The translations under genes and the position numbers were made by a program. DNA of 54,935 nt, taken from the NCBI RefSeq assembly GCF_007489275.1, contig NZ_VLNR01000056.1, positions 1 through 54,935 on the forward strand, written 5' to 3'. Of this stretch, positions 1-7,121 are shown one piece after another. This DNA comes from Aquimarina algiphila (GTDB taxonomy: Bacteria > Bacteroidota > Bacteroidia > Flavobacteriales > Flavobacteriaceae). How positions within the stretch are numbered: position 1 is the first letter of the stretch; every line of letters starts with the position of its first letter. Under the pieces are notes generated by a model that did no database searches, had not been told where the DNA came from, and saw only the letters and a list, made by a program, of their open reading frames with translations.

Positions 1-1
1 G

Positions 2-52
2 AGAGTCGATGAGAAGAAAAAGAAAAAAATCGTAATTTTAACACTGAAATAA
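2..52 (+). CDS. Possible 3' end of an upstream gene (partial)
   Basis: An open frame enters from the left edge and encodes a lysine-rich tail ending ...KIVILTLK before TAA at 50-52. It fits the C-terminus of a structural gene upstream in the phage cluster, but 16 residues are too few to identify. It could also be a chance open frame. Confidence 0.2.
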   Translation, partial: RVDEKKKKKIVILTLK

Positions 53-129
53 ACACGCTTTTGGGAACTGTTTTGCTATGCTCTATTTAAACAGGAATAC
101 CCGGGTCAATTTCATAGGAATCTCCAATT

Positions 130-699
130 ATGGTGAGTAAACACAATAAGGCTGTACATGCACTGGGGGCTAATGAGGAAAAACCAACTACTCCAATACT
201 GGTCACAACTGGCGCGGATGATGGTACAGGGAGAAGAAGGTTTGTACTTAAAGATGTTGCAACTCATAAAAAACAATATGATGATCTGAAATTACCATTA
301 ATGGGACGTACCCTGGTATTATCCTCTGAGCATTACAATGATTTACTTTTTGAGTGTTTAGATGCAAAAAAAACTACGGATCATTTAAGTTACGATGAAG
401 CAGGGATGTTAAAACAACGCTTGTTTGGTTTTGAGACGTATCTGTATATCGATTGCCCGTATTACACTCTTTCTACCCTTAAAAAGAAAAGTTTTGGGGC
501 TGTTATCGAAGCTGGAGACGTTCAGGGGTCTGTTTCTTATTTCTCTTTAGACATGTTCCGCGCTTCAGGGCTTACCAAAAACTATGCGGATGAGCCTACC
601 ACCCAAAACCACGCATGGTTATATAATGCGCGACATAATTATATCGTACTTCCAAAAAAGGAGCGTGCGGTGGGTGCTATTGTATCAGCGGATGTATAA
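130..699 (+). CDS. Phage major-capsid-like protein, probably lacking its N-terminus
   Basis: This 189-residue protein contains the segment GRTLVLSSEHYNDLL followed by a region ending RHNYIVLPKKERAVGAIVS. That layout resembles the C-terminal two thirds of major capsid proteins in Bacteroidota phages, judged from memory of such families rather than a search. Its place immediately before the tail genes supports a head role. Capsid proteins are normally about 300 residues or more, so some N-terminal sequence seems to be missing. The frame is closed by TAG at 115 and TAA at 88, so no longer in-frame start exists. A second short frame (78-140, starting MLYLNRNTRV) overlaps the start and might be a frameshifted remnant. 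Alternatives are a small virion protein unrelated to capsid. Confidence 0.42.
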   Translation: MVSKHNKAVHALGANEEKPTTPILVTTGADDGTGRRRFVLKDVATHKKQYDDLKLPLMGRTLVLSSEHYNDLLFECLDAKKTTDHLSYDEAGMLKQRLFGFETYLYIDCPYYTLSTLKKKSFGAVIEAGDVQGSVSYFSLDMFRASGLTKNYADEPTTQNHAWLYNARHNYIVLPKKERAVGAIVSADV

Positions 700-717
700 C
701 CTTTAAAAACTTCAAAA

Positions 718-1098
718 ATGAACCAGAAATTAAAAGCCAGGGCAAAACGGATATTTGAAAGTTCCCCATTTAAATTGGATACACTTTATGTAAACAAACA
801 CGGTAATTTTTTCACATCTCATAACCTAGCCCTTAATAGCGTAGAGAACGCTGAAGAAGTGGAAAAAATCACCATAGGAATGGTATTCGACACACAGGAT
901 AAAGCTCCGCAAAAACTGATCATAACGGCAGCCGATCAAAGTAAACTTTGTTTTGTTGAGCTTTCCCAGGGAGATGCCCCAAAGGTGGGTGATAAAGCCA
1001 AAGTAGGTAAGAAGAATGCGGAAGGTGTTTTTCAGATAAACCCACAGACCTCTTATAAGTTTGAGAAAGGAGCATTAACCCAAATCATTGAGAAATAA
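718..1098 (+). CDS. Phage structural-region hypothetical protein
   Basis: This 126-residue soluble protein has a basic N-terminus and a C-terminal part rich in lysine, glycine and valine. I see no signal peptide or membrane segment and do not recognise the family. It lies 18 bp after the capsid-like gene, and its TAA overlaps the ATG of the sheath gene by one base, so it is translated as part of the late structural operon. The position between head and sheath genes would suit a connector, completion or decoration protein, but that is inference from order only. Confidence 0.6.
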   Translation: MNQKLKARAKRIFESSPFKLDTLYVNKHGNFFTSHNLALNSVENAEEVEKITIGMVFDTQDKAPQKLIITAADQSKLCFVELSQGDAPKVGDKAKVGKKNAEGVFQINPQTSYKFEKGALTQIIEK

Positions 1099-1883
1099 TG
1101 GCAGATTTAGATGGAGTAGATATAAAAAAGGGTAAGATCGGAGCCAATACCATTGCCACTGGCGATGCTATCTCCGGGCTGGTGATTGCCAGCCCGGCTC
1201 CGGCAGGGCTCGCTCATGGTAAAGCTACCAAACTCTATAATATGGTAGATGTGAAAAACCTAGGGATTTCACTCGAATTTGATACCGCTAATGGTGTAAA
1301 TCTATACCGTCATATCAAAGAATTTTACCGTATGGCTGGTGAAGGCAAAGAATTACACCTTATGCTGGTTCCACAGGCAACGACCATGGTGGCCATGTGT
1401 GAAGATACCCAGGAGGAATTGGGGAAAAAATTGCTCATTGAGGCTATGGGGAATATCAGGCAAATTGCTATTGCTGTAAACCCAACAGAAGCCACCACGC
1501 ACCTTAACGGATTACCGGATGATGTGTACAATAGTATTGCTATGGCACAAGGGTTGGCAAAATGGGCGTTTGAGCGGCATATGCCATGCCAGATACTACT
1601 GGAAGGTTATGATTATGCCAGTCCGGCCGCTTCAGTTATTGATCTGAGAAAGTTACCCAATTTAAAAGCCCCAAAAGTAAGCCTTGTTATTGGTCAGGAC
1701 TGGACATATGCCGAGGGGCTTACCGGTAATGCTCAAAAAATGGCAGATGTAGGTACCGCTTTAGGGACATTGTCCAAAGCAAGGATTAACCAAAATATCG
1801 GGGAAAACGAAAGTTTTGACTTACCGATGCAACCCGTAAAGCTTGGCTGGTTCCCGGGCTTTCTTCTCACCAGAAAAATGTAG
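1098..1883 (+). CDS. Contractile tail sheath protein, N-terminal part (frame broken)
   Basis: These 261 residues match the DUF2586-type tail sheath family of Bacteroidota phages: an N-terminal GDAISGLVIASP-type segment, then a NGVNLYRHIKEFYRMAGEGKEL strand-helix region and a conserved core. The frame ends early at TAG 1881-1883, just after a run of five A at 1874-1878. Moving to the -1 frame there continues at once into the missing C-terminal sheath domain (encoded to 2344), for a whole protein of about 415 residues. One extra A would restore a single frame. The break may be a true mutation, a homopolymer base-call error or, less likely, translational or transcriptional slippage. A sheath is essential for a contractile tail, so the cause decides whether the particle works. 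Confidence 0.75.
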   Translation: MADLDGVDIKKGKIGANTIATGDAISGLVIASPAPAGLAHGKATKLYNMVDVKNLGISLEFDTANGVNLYRHIKEFYRMAGEGKELHLMLVPQATTMVAMCEDTQEELGKKLLIEAMGNIRQIAIAVNPTEATTHLNGLPDDVYNSIAMAQGLAKWAFERHMPCQILLEGYDYASPAASVIDLRKLPNLKAPKVSLVIGQDWTYAEGLTGNAQKMADVGTALGTLSKARINQNIGENESFDLPMQPVKLGWFPGFLLTRKM

Positions 1884-1933
1884 ATGTATTTAGTGATCTG
1901 CAAACCCTGGAAGATAAAGGATATATTTTTGGG

Positions 1934-2344
1934 ATGACTTATACCGGGCTATCAGGGGTACGTTGGAATAATGACCATACGTGCACAGAGATTATACTGG
2001 ATGCCGAGGGGAATGTAAATGAGCATACCATCGCATATGGGCGAACCCTGGATAAAGCGATACGCCTGTTACGAACGGCACTGCTCCCTAAGATAAAAAC
2101 CTCACATCCCGTAGACCCGAAAACCGGAAAACTGCCCGTTGGAGTGATCAAAAACTTTGAAGATATAGGGGACACCGTGCTAGGGGATATGATTTTACGT
2201 AAAGAAATAACAGACGGGAAAACCACTGTTGACCCTGATAGCGACTTGGTTGTTGAGAAAAACTTAGGTACAGATTTTACGATAGTGCCCTATGGAAGTG
2301 TTGGGGAAATTAAAGGAAGTATTAACCTAAAAACCAATGTATAA
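1934..2344 (+). CDS. Contractile tail sheath protein, C-terminal part (frame broken)
   Basis: This segment carries the C-terminal sheath domain in the frame -1 to the upstream part. Its sequence continues without a gap from about 1877 (NVDVFSDLQTLEDKGYIFG) before the first ATG at 1934, which shows that 1934 is only an internal methionine. It contains the region NNDHTCTEIILDAEGNVNEH and the helical segment AIRLLRTALLPKI that in sheath proteins pack against the tube. The TAA overlaps the ATG of the tube gene by one base. Independent translation from 1934 would give a domain without its N-terminal partner and is unlikely to be useful on its own. Confidence 0.7.
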   Translation: MTYTGLSGVRWNNDHTCTEIILDAEGNVNEHTIAYGRTLDKAIRLLRTALLPKIKTSHPVDPKTGKLPVGVIKNFEDIGDTVLGDMILRKEITDGKTTVDPDSDLVVEKNLGTDFTIVPYGSVGEIKGSINLKTNV

Positions 2345-2760
2345 TGGGGAATGTAATAAAAAACAGTAAGGCATATGATAGTGGTGATGTAGAAGTAACC
2401 ATTAACGGCACCCCTATTGATATTCTTGAAATCACTTACGACACAGAGCAAGAACACCAGTTAAACCATACGTTAAAAAATAATGCAAGATCATGGAGCC
2501 AGGGAAAAATAACCCATACCGCGTCCATACGAATGATGATGCATGATGCTGTAGTCCTGGAAGCTGCCGTGGGAGGTGATCTATTGTCGGCAAGACCATT
2601 TAATATCAATGTAACCTATATCAATCTATATAATGTGATTATCAATGACACCATTACCGCCAAATTTATGAAACAAGGCCGGGAAGTAACTGGGGACATG
2701 GGACTCAATAAACAGTACGATCTATTTGTATTGGATATCAAATATAACAACCTAATTTAA
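2344..2760 (+). CDS. Tail tube protein
   Basis: This 138-residue protein follows the sheath gene directly, sharing one base with its stop codon. Its size, its beta-rich pattern (NSKAYDSGDVEVTING, then alternating strands) and its position are those of contractile-tail tube proteins, which polymerise as hexameric rings inside the sheath. No signal or membrane segment is present. Order in all contractile systems is sheath then tube then chaperone, as here. The family call rests on context and fold pattern, not on a recognised motif. Confidence 0.65.
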   Translation: MGNVIKNSKAYDSGDVEVTINGTPIDILEITYDTEQEHQLNHTLKNNARSWSQGKITHTASIRMMMHDAVVLEAAVGGDLLSARPFNINVTYINLYNVIINDTITAKFMKQGREVTGDMGLNKQYDLFVLDIKYNNLI

Positions 2761-2769
2761 TTAAAAATC

Positions 2770-3090
2770 ATGGCAAAATTAACAAAAGAGCAACGCGAAA
2801 ATTTTAAAAAAGAATATGGTGAGGATAAACTAAAATGGCTGGAGATTCCTACCGATGACATGAATACTGACTATATGGAGGTATTGGCGTGTATTCCCAC
2901 AAGAGCGGTGATGTCCCAGTATATGAAGTATATCGATGTAAACCCTAAAAAAGCCCAGGAGATTCTTATTAAACAATGCGTGCTAACGGATAAAGAGACC
3001 ATTATGGTGGATGACGCTCTTTTTATGACGGCTGTATCCATGCTGGCTGAACTTATCCCGATTAGAGAAGGAAGAATAAAAAAGTTCTAG
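2770..3090 (+). CDS. Tail assembly chaperone, short (zero-frame) product
   Basis: This 106-residue mostly helical acidic/basic protein follows the tube gene by 9 bp. By position it is the equivalent of lambda gpG or P2 gpE, which guide tail assembly and are not in the finished particle. The zero frame ends at TAG 3088-3090. The slippery heptamer A AAA AAG at 3078-3084 lies two codons before that stop, and a GC-rich stem-loop follows, so a fraction of ribosomes should shift to -1 and make a longer protein ending at 3287. No other family motif is visible. Confidence 0.75.
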   Translation: MAKLTKEQRENFKKEYGEDKLKWLEIPTDDMNTDYMEVLACIPTRAVMSQYMKYIDVNPKKAQEILIKQCVLTDKETIMVDDALFMTAVSMLAELIPIREGRIKKF

Positions 3091-3287
3091 CGGAGGACTG
3101 CTCCGGCCTCCATCATAGTGATTATAAGGATGTGATTATGAAAATTGATGCCTACATCAGTTTTGTACTTCACATCCCATACCCGGAGCAACTAAACGAT
3201 ACCGTATGGGCGGAGAAATGGGCACAAGTCCGTTTTTTGGCTGAAAAAGGAGTATTAGGAGATTTAAAAGAAGGGAAACTAATATGA
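2770..3287 (+). CDS. Tail assembly chaperone, -1 frameshift fusion (gpGT/gpE+E'-like)
   Basis: If ribosomes slip by -1 on A AAA AAG (3078-3084), reading continues for 67 codons to TGA 3285-3287 and gives a fusion of 172 residues. The extension contains DYKDVIMKIDAYISFVLHIP and a tryptophan-rich part (VWAEKWAQVRF). It has no plausible start codon near its beginning, which argues that it is made only by frameshifting. The fused form of such chaperones is known in lambda (G-T) and P2 (E-E') to bridge tube subunits and tape measure. The TGA overlaps the ATG of the next gene (ATGA), so translation is coupled. An ordinary gene caller will miss this product. Confidence 0.75.
3078..3111 (+). promoter_or_regulatory. 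Programmed -1 ribosomal frameshift signal
   Basis: The heptamer A AAA AAG (3078-3084) sits in the correct zero-frame phase (codons AAA at 3079 and AAG at 3082). After a 6-nt spacer comes a GC-rich stem, CGGAG (3091-3095) with CTCCG (3101-3105), or alternatively GGAGG (3092-3096) with CCTCC (3107-3111). Heptamer, spacer length and stem match the established bacterial -1 frameshift design. Confidence 0.8.
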
Positions 3288-3895
3288 TAGAAAAACAAAC
3301 TATAGCCATTGATTTGAGCAGTCGGTACCTGGCAGCATTCGGACTTTTGTTTGCAGGGCAATTGCCATCAAGAGCGAGCCTGTCACAAGATGAAAAAGGG
3401 TTTGAACTGACCTCATTTGACACTATAGATCCTGATTTTGAAAATATCAAATTTATATATTCAGGCAGCGAGATTAATTTCGCTGCCCTTCCTTTTGTCA
3501 GTACTCCTGATGAACCCATAGCAAATATATTGGCACCGCCCCCTATTATTAGTTTTAGTCGTCAGAAAGCGGATATCGAAACCCCTACAAATGAAAACGA
3601 TAACATTGTAGTGGAACATTGGGGAACCCGTCCATGGGAGATCAGGATGCGAGGGCTTTTAATTGATGTGGAAAACCACCATTACCCGGAGCAAAGGATC
3701 AACCAATTGTACCAATTATTCGAATATAATGGGGTTGTGGAAGTATCCGGGACTCAGTTTTTTGACAAGGATATCGCTAGTATATACTTTAAAGGTATCG
3801 AGATCACAGGGATTCAGGGGTACCAGGATACGGTACAATATTCCCTGCAAGCCAGAAGTATACGACCTGTGGAATTCACGCTTTTAAACCCGTAG
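3284..3895 (+). CDS. DUF6046-type phage tail protein
   Basis: This 203-residue protein resembles the DUF6046 proteins found in Bacteroidota prophage tail clusters, with the characteristic order: an early DLSSRYLAAFG segment, a central EHWGTRPWEIRMRGLLID block, then helix (YPEQRINQLYQLFEYNG) and a C-terminal strand region. Its position, between chaperone and gpD-like hub, corresponds to a LysM-adjacent tail-tube initiator or baseplate-hub adaptor, but its exact job is unknown. Start at 3284 overlaps the stop of the frameshift product by ATGA. In most contractile phages a long tape-measure gene separates the chaperone from this gene; here there is none. Confidence 0.65.
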   Translation: MIEKQTIAIDLSSRYLAAFGLLFAGQLPSRASLSQDEKGFELTSFDTIDPDFENIKFIYSGSEINFAALPFVSTPDEPIANILAPPPIISFSRQKADIETPTNENDNIVVEHWGTRPWEIRMRGLLIDVENHHYPEQRINQLYQLFEYNGVVEVSGTQFFDKDIASIYFKGIEITGIQGYQDTVQYSLQARSIRPVEFTLLNP

Positions 3896-3897
3896 TT

Positions 3898-4884
3898 ATG
3901 CAGTATTTGTATTACAATATGAATTGTGAGGTGACTATTGGCAAGGTGGTATTTGACCGGGTCAATAGTATCACCATTATGTCATCCATTAAAAAGCTAG
4001 CGGATACCGCAACTATTGTAGTGCCCCGTGCTTTTAACAGGGCTACAATAGCAGGGAAACCAGGTTCATTGGAAAAACGCAATATCACCGAGTATATAAA
4101 AGTCGATGACCCGGTATCTATTAAATTAGGATATGACGGTAACCTGGAGGAAGAGTTTTCCGGATATATCACCAAGATTGGTGCGGATATCCCCCTTAAG
4201 ATTGAGTGCATGGATGAAATGACCCTGCTGAAGAAAAATAATTTTACCAGGACATTTGCTAGTGCAAGCCTTATGGAGTTGTTAAACTATATCGCTCCGG
4301 AATACACCCATGAGGTGATCGATGATGTAAACCTTCAGAAGTTTACCATTAATAATAAATCCGGGTTCCAGGTGCTTGAGCTATTACGTAAAAATTACGG
4401 CTTGCATAGCTATTTTAAAGATAAGGTATTACATGTAGGTTTTCCGATTTCGTTGATCCCAACACAAAACCACCGTTTTGTTCTGAATAAAAACGTTCGA
4501 GCAAAATCGAACAATCTAAAGTTTGTCAAAAAAGAAGATGTAAAACTCTTACTAAAGGCAATTAGTATCAATACCGATGGAGGTCGGATTTTTTCGGAGT
4601 TTGGAGATAAGGGTGGTGCACAGCGCACCTTACATTTTTCAAATAAAACCCTGGAGGAATTAAAAAACCTCGCTGAAAAAAATTACAAAAGCCTGAGTTT
4701 TGATGGATACCAGGGGAATATCCCAGGTTGGGGAATACCAAGAACCAAGCCCGGTGACGCCATTGAGATTACTGCACCCAAATACAGCGAGCGTGATGGT
4801 CGGTATTTAATTGAAGGGGTGACTATTAAATTTAATGGAAGTGACGGCTTTTTAAGAGAAAATAAACTAAGTCTAAAACTATGA
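3898..4884 (+). CDS. Baseplate hub protein, late control gpD / gp27-like
   Basis: This 328-residue protein has the layout of P2 gpD and the gp27-like part of VgrG: N-terminal beta domain (EVTIGKVVFDRVNSITIMSS, DPVSIKLGYDGNLEEEFSGYI), a middle part with a LysM-like helix (ATASLMELLNYIAP region) and a C-terminal beta-barrel with RTKPGDAIEI and RDGRYLIEGVTIKF. Such trimers form the hub joining tube and spike. It starts 2 bp after the DUF6046 gene and overlaps the amidase start by ATGA, so the three are translationally coupled. The full family length appears present. Confidence 0.75.
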   Translation: MQYLYYNMNCEVTIGKVVFDRVNSITIMSSIKKLADTATIVVPRAFNRATIAGKPGSLEKRNITEYIKVDDPVSIKLGYDGNLEEEFSGYITKIGADIPLKIECMDEMTLLKKNNFTRTFASASLMELLNYIAPEYTHEVIDDVNLQKFTINNKSGFQVLELLRKNYGLHSYFKDKVLHVGFPISLIPTQNHRFVLNKNVRAKSNNLKFVKKEDVKLLLKAISINTDGGRIFSEFGDKGGAQRTLHFSNKTLEELKNLAEKNYKSLSFDGYQGNIPGWGIPRTKPGDAIEITAPKYSERDGRYLIEGVTIKFNGSDGFLRENKLSLKL

Positions 4885-5432
4885 AAACAGCAATTATTGT
4901 AGGGCATACAAAACGAAAACAAGGAGCAAAATCTCCTTATTTAAGTATACCAACCGAATGGAGGTTTAACAAGCTTGTTGCTGAAAAACTCCAGGACGTA
5001 GCTACCGTGTTTTATTACGATAGTTATAATACTGGATATACAGGTATGGTCAAACGAATGGCCAAGCAGATCAACCGTGAAAAATTTGATTTGGTACTGG
5101 AGTTACATTTTAATGCTTCGCAATCACCACAGGCAAATGGTTGTGAGGCGCTGTATTATTTTAAGAATGAAAGTGCGAAAGCATTGGCCGGGTATTTCTG
5201 TGAATTAATAGAGGAAGAACTGAAGATAAAAAACAGGGGTGCAAAGCCGTTACATGGAAAATCCCAACGAGGATTTGCTGCGGTATATTACCCTGAAGCC
5301 ACAACGCTGATACTGGAACCATTTTTCGGCTCTAATGCATATGATTGTGTAAGAATGAATAGTCTAAGGGCAATTGATACTTATGTCCAGATAATAAAGA
5401 ACCTAATTAAAGTATATAGGAATGATCACTAG
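4881..5432 (+). CDS. Phage N-acetylmuramoyl-L-alanine amidase (Amidase_3) endolysin
   Basis: This 183-residue protein carries the zinc-ligand and catalytic pattern of the Amidase_3 family: H9 in IIVGHT, E26 in PTEWRFN, H76 in LELHFNAS and catalytic E146 in LILEPFFGS. It would cleave the bond between N-acetylmuramic acid and the stem peptide of peptidoglycan. There is no signal peptide or cell-wall-binding domain, which is normal for a phage endolysin released by a holin. Directly downstream is the spanin-like pair, so the three form a lysis cassette placed inside the tail genes. A tail-associated lysin is a less likely alternative. Confidence 0.85.
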   Translation: MKTAIIVGHTKRKQGAKSPYLSIPTEWRFNKLVAEKLQDVATVFYYDSYNTGYTGMVKRMAKQINREKFDLVLELHFNASQSPQANGCEALYYFKNESAKALAGYFCELIEEELKIKNRGAKPLHGKSQRGFAAVYYPEATTLILEPFFGSNAYDCVRMNSLRAIDTYVQIIKNLIKVYRNDH

Positions 5433-5778
5433 GATTAACATATTCATAGGGGTAATCTTGGTGCTATTAGTGATCCTGATTATCCAGGGGATACAACAAG
5501 GTATTGAGAATCGCCGGAATGAAAAAAAAATAGACGAAATCTACCAGGTACAAATGATCAGCCTGGAACATATCAAAAGAAAAAATCAAGCGGTACTGGA
5601 TAGTCTGGAGGTTCTTGTCTTGAATAAAAACAAAGAAATCAAATCCCTGGAAGAATCTTTATATCAAAATGTTGAACATATTCATAAAAACAATATCAAA
5701 TATGAGAAACTCAAAAAAAATGCACTTCATATTACTGATACTGATAGCCTGGCAAACTCACTCACAAAACGTTATTAA
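5422..5778 (+). CDS. Inner-membrane spanin-like protein (Rz-like)
   Basis: This 118-residue protein has one N-terminal membrane segment (INIFIGVILVLLVILIIQGI, residues about 5-24) followed by a long charged coiled coil, the design of phage i-spanins that bridge to the outer membrane in the last step of lysis. It overlaps the end of the amidase gene by 11 bp, and a second coiled-coil secreted protein overlaps its own 3' end by 77 bp in another frame. That nested arrangement is typical of Rz/Rz1 pairs. The call is by architecture and context. Confidence 0.65.
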   Translation: MITRINIFIGVILVLLVILIIQGIQQGIENRRNEKKIDEIYQVQMISLEHIKRKNQAVLDSLEVLVLNKNKEIKSLEESLYQNVEHIHKNNIKYEKLKKNALHITDTDSLANSLTKRY

Positions 5779-6097
5779 AATTGATAGTATTACGTTGTCT
5801 TTTCAGGTAGCTAAAAAGATCAACCTGGATTTACTGGACTATGACCGGCTTATCTCTGGAGAAGTAGAACAAAATTTACAAAAATGCCTCTATCTCCAGG
5901 AGCAAAAGGATAGCATCATAATGCATATGCAGTCACAACTGGAAACGACCAGGAAACAAATAACACTTTCAAGGCAACAACATCAAATATTAAAAGAGCA
6001 ATTACAATTCAAAAGTAAACGAAAAAGTAGCGGTTTTGTCTGGGGGTTTGTGGGTTTGGCTTTGGGTGTAACAACTGGGGTACTGATTGTAAATTAA
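5702..6097 (+). CDS. Secreted coiled-coil protein, outer spanin-like partner
   Basis: I take the start at 5702 (MRNSKKMHFILLILIAWQTHS) because it gives a clean N-terminal signal sequence; an upstream ATG at 5669 would bury it. The mature 110 or so residues form a coiled coil (KQITLSRQQHQILKEQ) and end in a second hydrophobic segment, GFVWGFVGLALGVTTGVLIV. It overlaps the Rz-like gene in a different frame. Unlike classical o-spanins there is no lipobox cysteine, so membrane attachment would be through the C-terminal segment. Function in membrane fusion during lysis is inferred from position. Confidence 0.55.
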   Translation: MRNSKKMHFILLILIAWQTHSQNVIKIDSITLSFQVAKKINLDLLDYDRLISGEVEQNLQKCLYLQEQKDSIIMHMQSQLETTRKQITLSRQQHQILKEQLQFKSKRKSSGFVWGFVGLALGVTTGVLIVN

Positions 6098-6119
6098 ATA
6101 GGGTTTAAAAGGTATTTAA

Positions 6120-6620
6120 ATGGGAGCAGTCGAAGAAGTATTTAGCCAGATTATAGAGGCAAAAGGAAAGCAAAATGAAAAAATGATAGTGACTTTGGGA
6201 ACCGTGACCCAGGTCAGGGAACTGGATTGTGATGTGTCCAGGGAAGAACTCCCGGAACTATTAGGGGTGCGCTATCATTCTATTATAGGGAATATTGACC
6301 AGTATATGCGGATCACACCAAAACAAGGAAGCAAAGTACTATGTGCCATTATTGAAAATGATATCAGTGAGGCCGTAATCATAGCTTATAGTGAGATTGA
6401 TAGCGTACAAATAAAAATACAAGGGGCTGAGTTTGAAGTAAAGCAAGGCAAGTTTACTATTAAAAATGAAGCTGTAAACCTGAAAGATATTATTAGCAAT
6501 GGATTTGACACCCTTATTAATGCAATTATAACGACTCCATCGGGACCAGGGGATTTTTCACCGGCAGACAAAACTAAGTTTGAAGAGTTAAAAAGTAAAA
6601 CAACACAATTATTTATCTAA
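6120..6620 (+). CDS. Baseplate central spike protein, gpV/gp45-like
   Basis: This 166-residue protein has the features of the membrane-piercing spike of contractile tails: an N-terminal OB-fold-like part (MIVTLGTVTQVRELDCDV, followed by RITPKQGSKVLCAIIEND), a middle beta-helix-like repeat region (VQIKIQGAEFEVKQGKFTIKNEAVNL) and a helical C-terminal end. It follows the lysis genes and precedes small baseplate genes, as in P2-like and Mu-like operons. The stop overlaps the next ATG by one base. Confidence 0.65.
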   Translation: MGAVEEVFSQIIEAKGKQNEKMIVTLGTVTQVRELDCDVSREELPELLGVRYHSIIGNIDQYMRITPKQGSKVLCAIIENDISEAVIIAYSEIDSVQIKIQGAEFEVKQGKFTIKNEAVNLKDIISNGFDTLINAIITTPSGPGDFSPADKTKFEELKSKTTQLFI

Positions 6621-6826
6621 TGGCACTAGTAACAGCACTTTTAAAGAAAGATATAAAAGGGATTTTAAATGACCTTAAAAATGATACGGATCAGGAGGCC
6701 GCCATTGAAAAGTATGCGGATCAGTTATCCAGGGCAATCGAGACTTATGTGAAATCAGCAACAGTAATTGTGACCGGTACCAGTGTTAGTGGTGGTGCTG
6801 TTACCGGAACTGGGCAAATTCAGTAG
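6620..6826 (+). CDS. Small baseplate-region protein
   Basis: A 68-residue protein with a helical N-terminal half and a Gly/Thr/Val-rich tail (VIVTGTSVSGGAVTGTGQIQ). It overlaps the spike gene by one base and ends 1 bp before the gpW-like gene, so it is part of the baseplate block. A role at the spike or as an assembly factor is possible, but I do not recognise the family. Confidence 0.6.
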   Translation: MALVTALLKKDIKGILNDLKNDTDQEAAIEKYADQLSRAIETYVKSATVIVTGTSVSGGAVTGTGQIQ

Positions 6827-6827
6827 T

Positions 6828-7121
6828 ATGGCAACACAAAGAAAAGATATCGCCAGGGATGAAAACAACGATATCAAAATCGAAAACGGTGATTTTGTGA
6901 TCGAGGCTAGTGACCAGCAACATGTACAGGATATATTCAGGGCGCATAAAGGAGAATATAAACAGTGGCCACTGGTTGGTTTTGGAGCTTCCAGATACCT
7001 GAAGAAAACTACACTTTCAAAAGCGGAATTTTTACGTGATCTGAAAGTGCAATTAAAATACGATGGGTATGATAACCCTAATATTAACGGAACAATTGAA
7101 CAATTAACCATCGAAATATAA
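6828..7121 (+). CDS. Baseplate wedge protein gpW / gp25-like
   Basis: I choose ATG 6828, one base after the preceding stop; an ATG at 6783 lies inside the previous gene. The 97-residue product has the Bacteroidota version of the gp25/gpW fold: NDIKIENGDFVIEASDQQHV, then a helix with EYKQWPLVGFGASRYLKK, then a final strand region. gp25-like proteins lock the sheath to the baseplate and start sheath assembly in all contractile systems. It is not preceded by a separate tape measure or followed directly by gpJ as in P2, because two fibre-like genes intervene. Confidence 0.7.
   Translation: MATQRKDIARDENNDIKIENGDFVIEASDQQHVQDIFRAHKGEYKQWPLVGFGASRYLKKTTLSKAEFLRDLKVQLKYDGYDNPNINGTIEQLTIEI

Noticed and set aside
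1325..1531. Open frame on the - strand inside the sheath gene.
   Set aside because: It is an antisense shadow of a well-supported gene with no recognisable domain or start context. The same applies to the other antisense frames inside the large genes.
1874..1883. Programmed frameshift in the sheath gene, like that in the chaperone.
   Set aside because: The sequence A AAA ATG lacks a proper A-site slip codon and there is no stem after it. No sheath frameshift of this kind is known to me, so mutation or base-call error is more likely.
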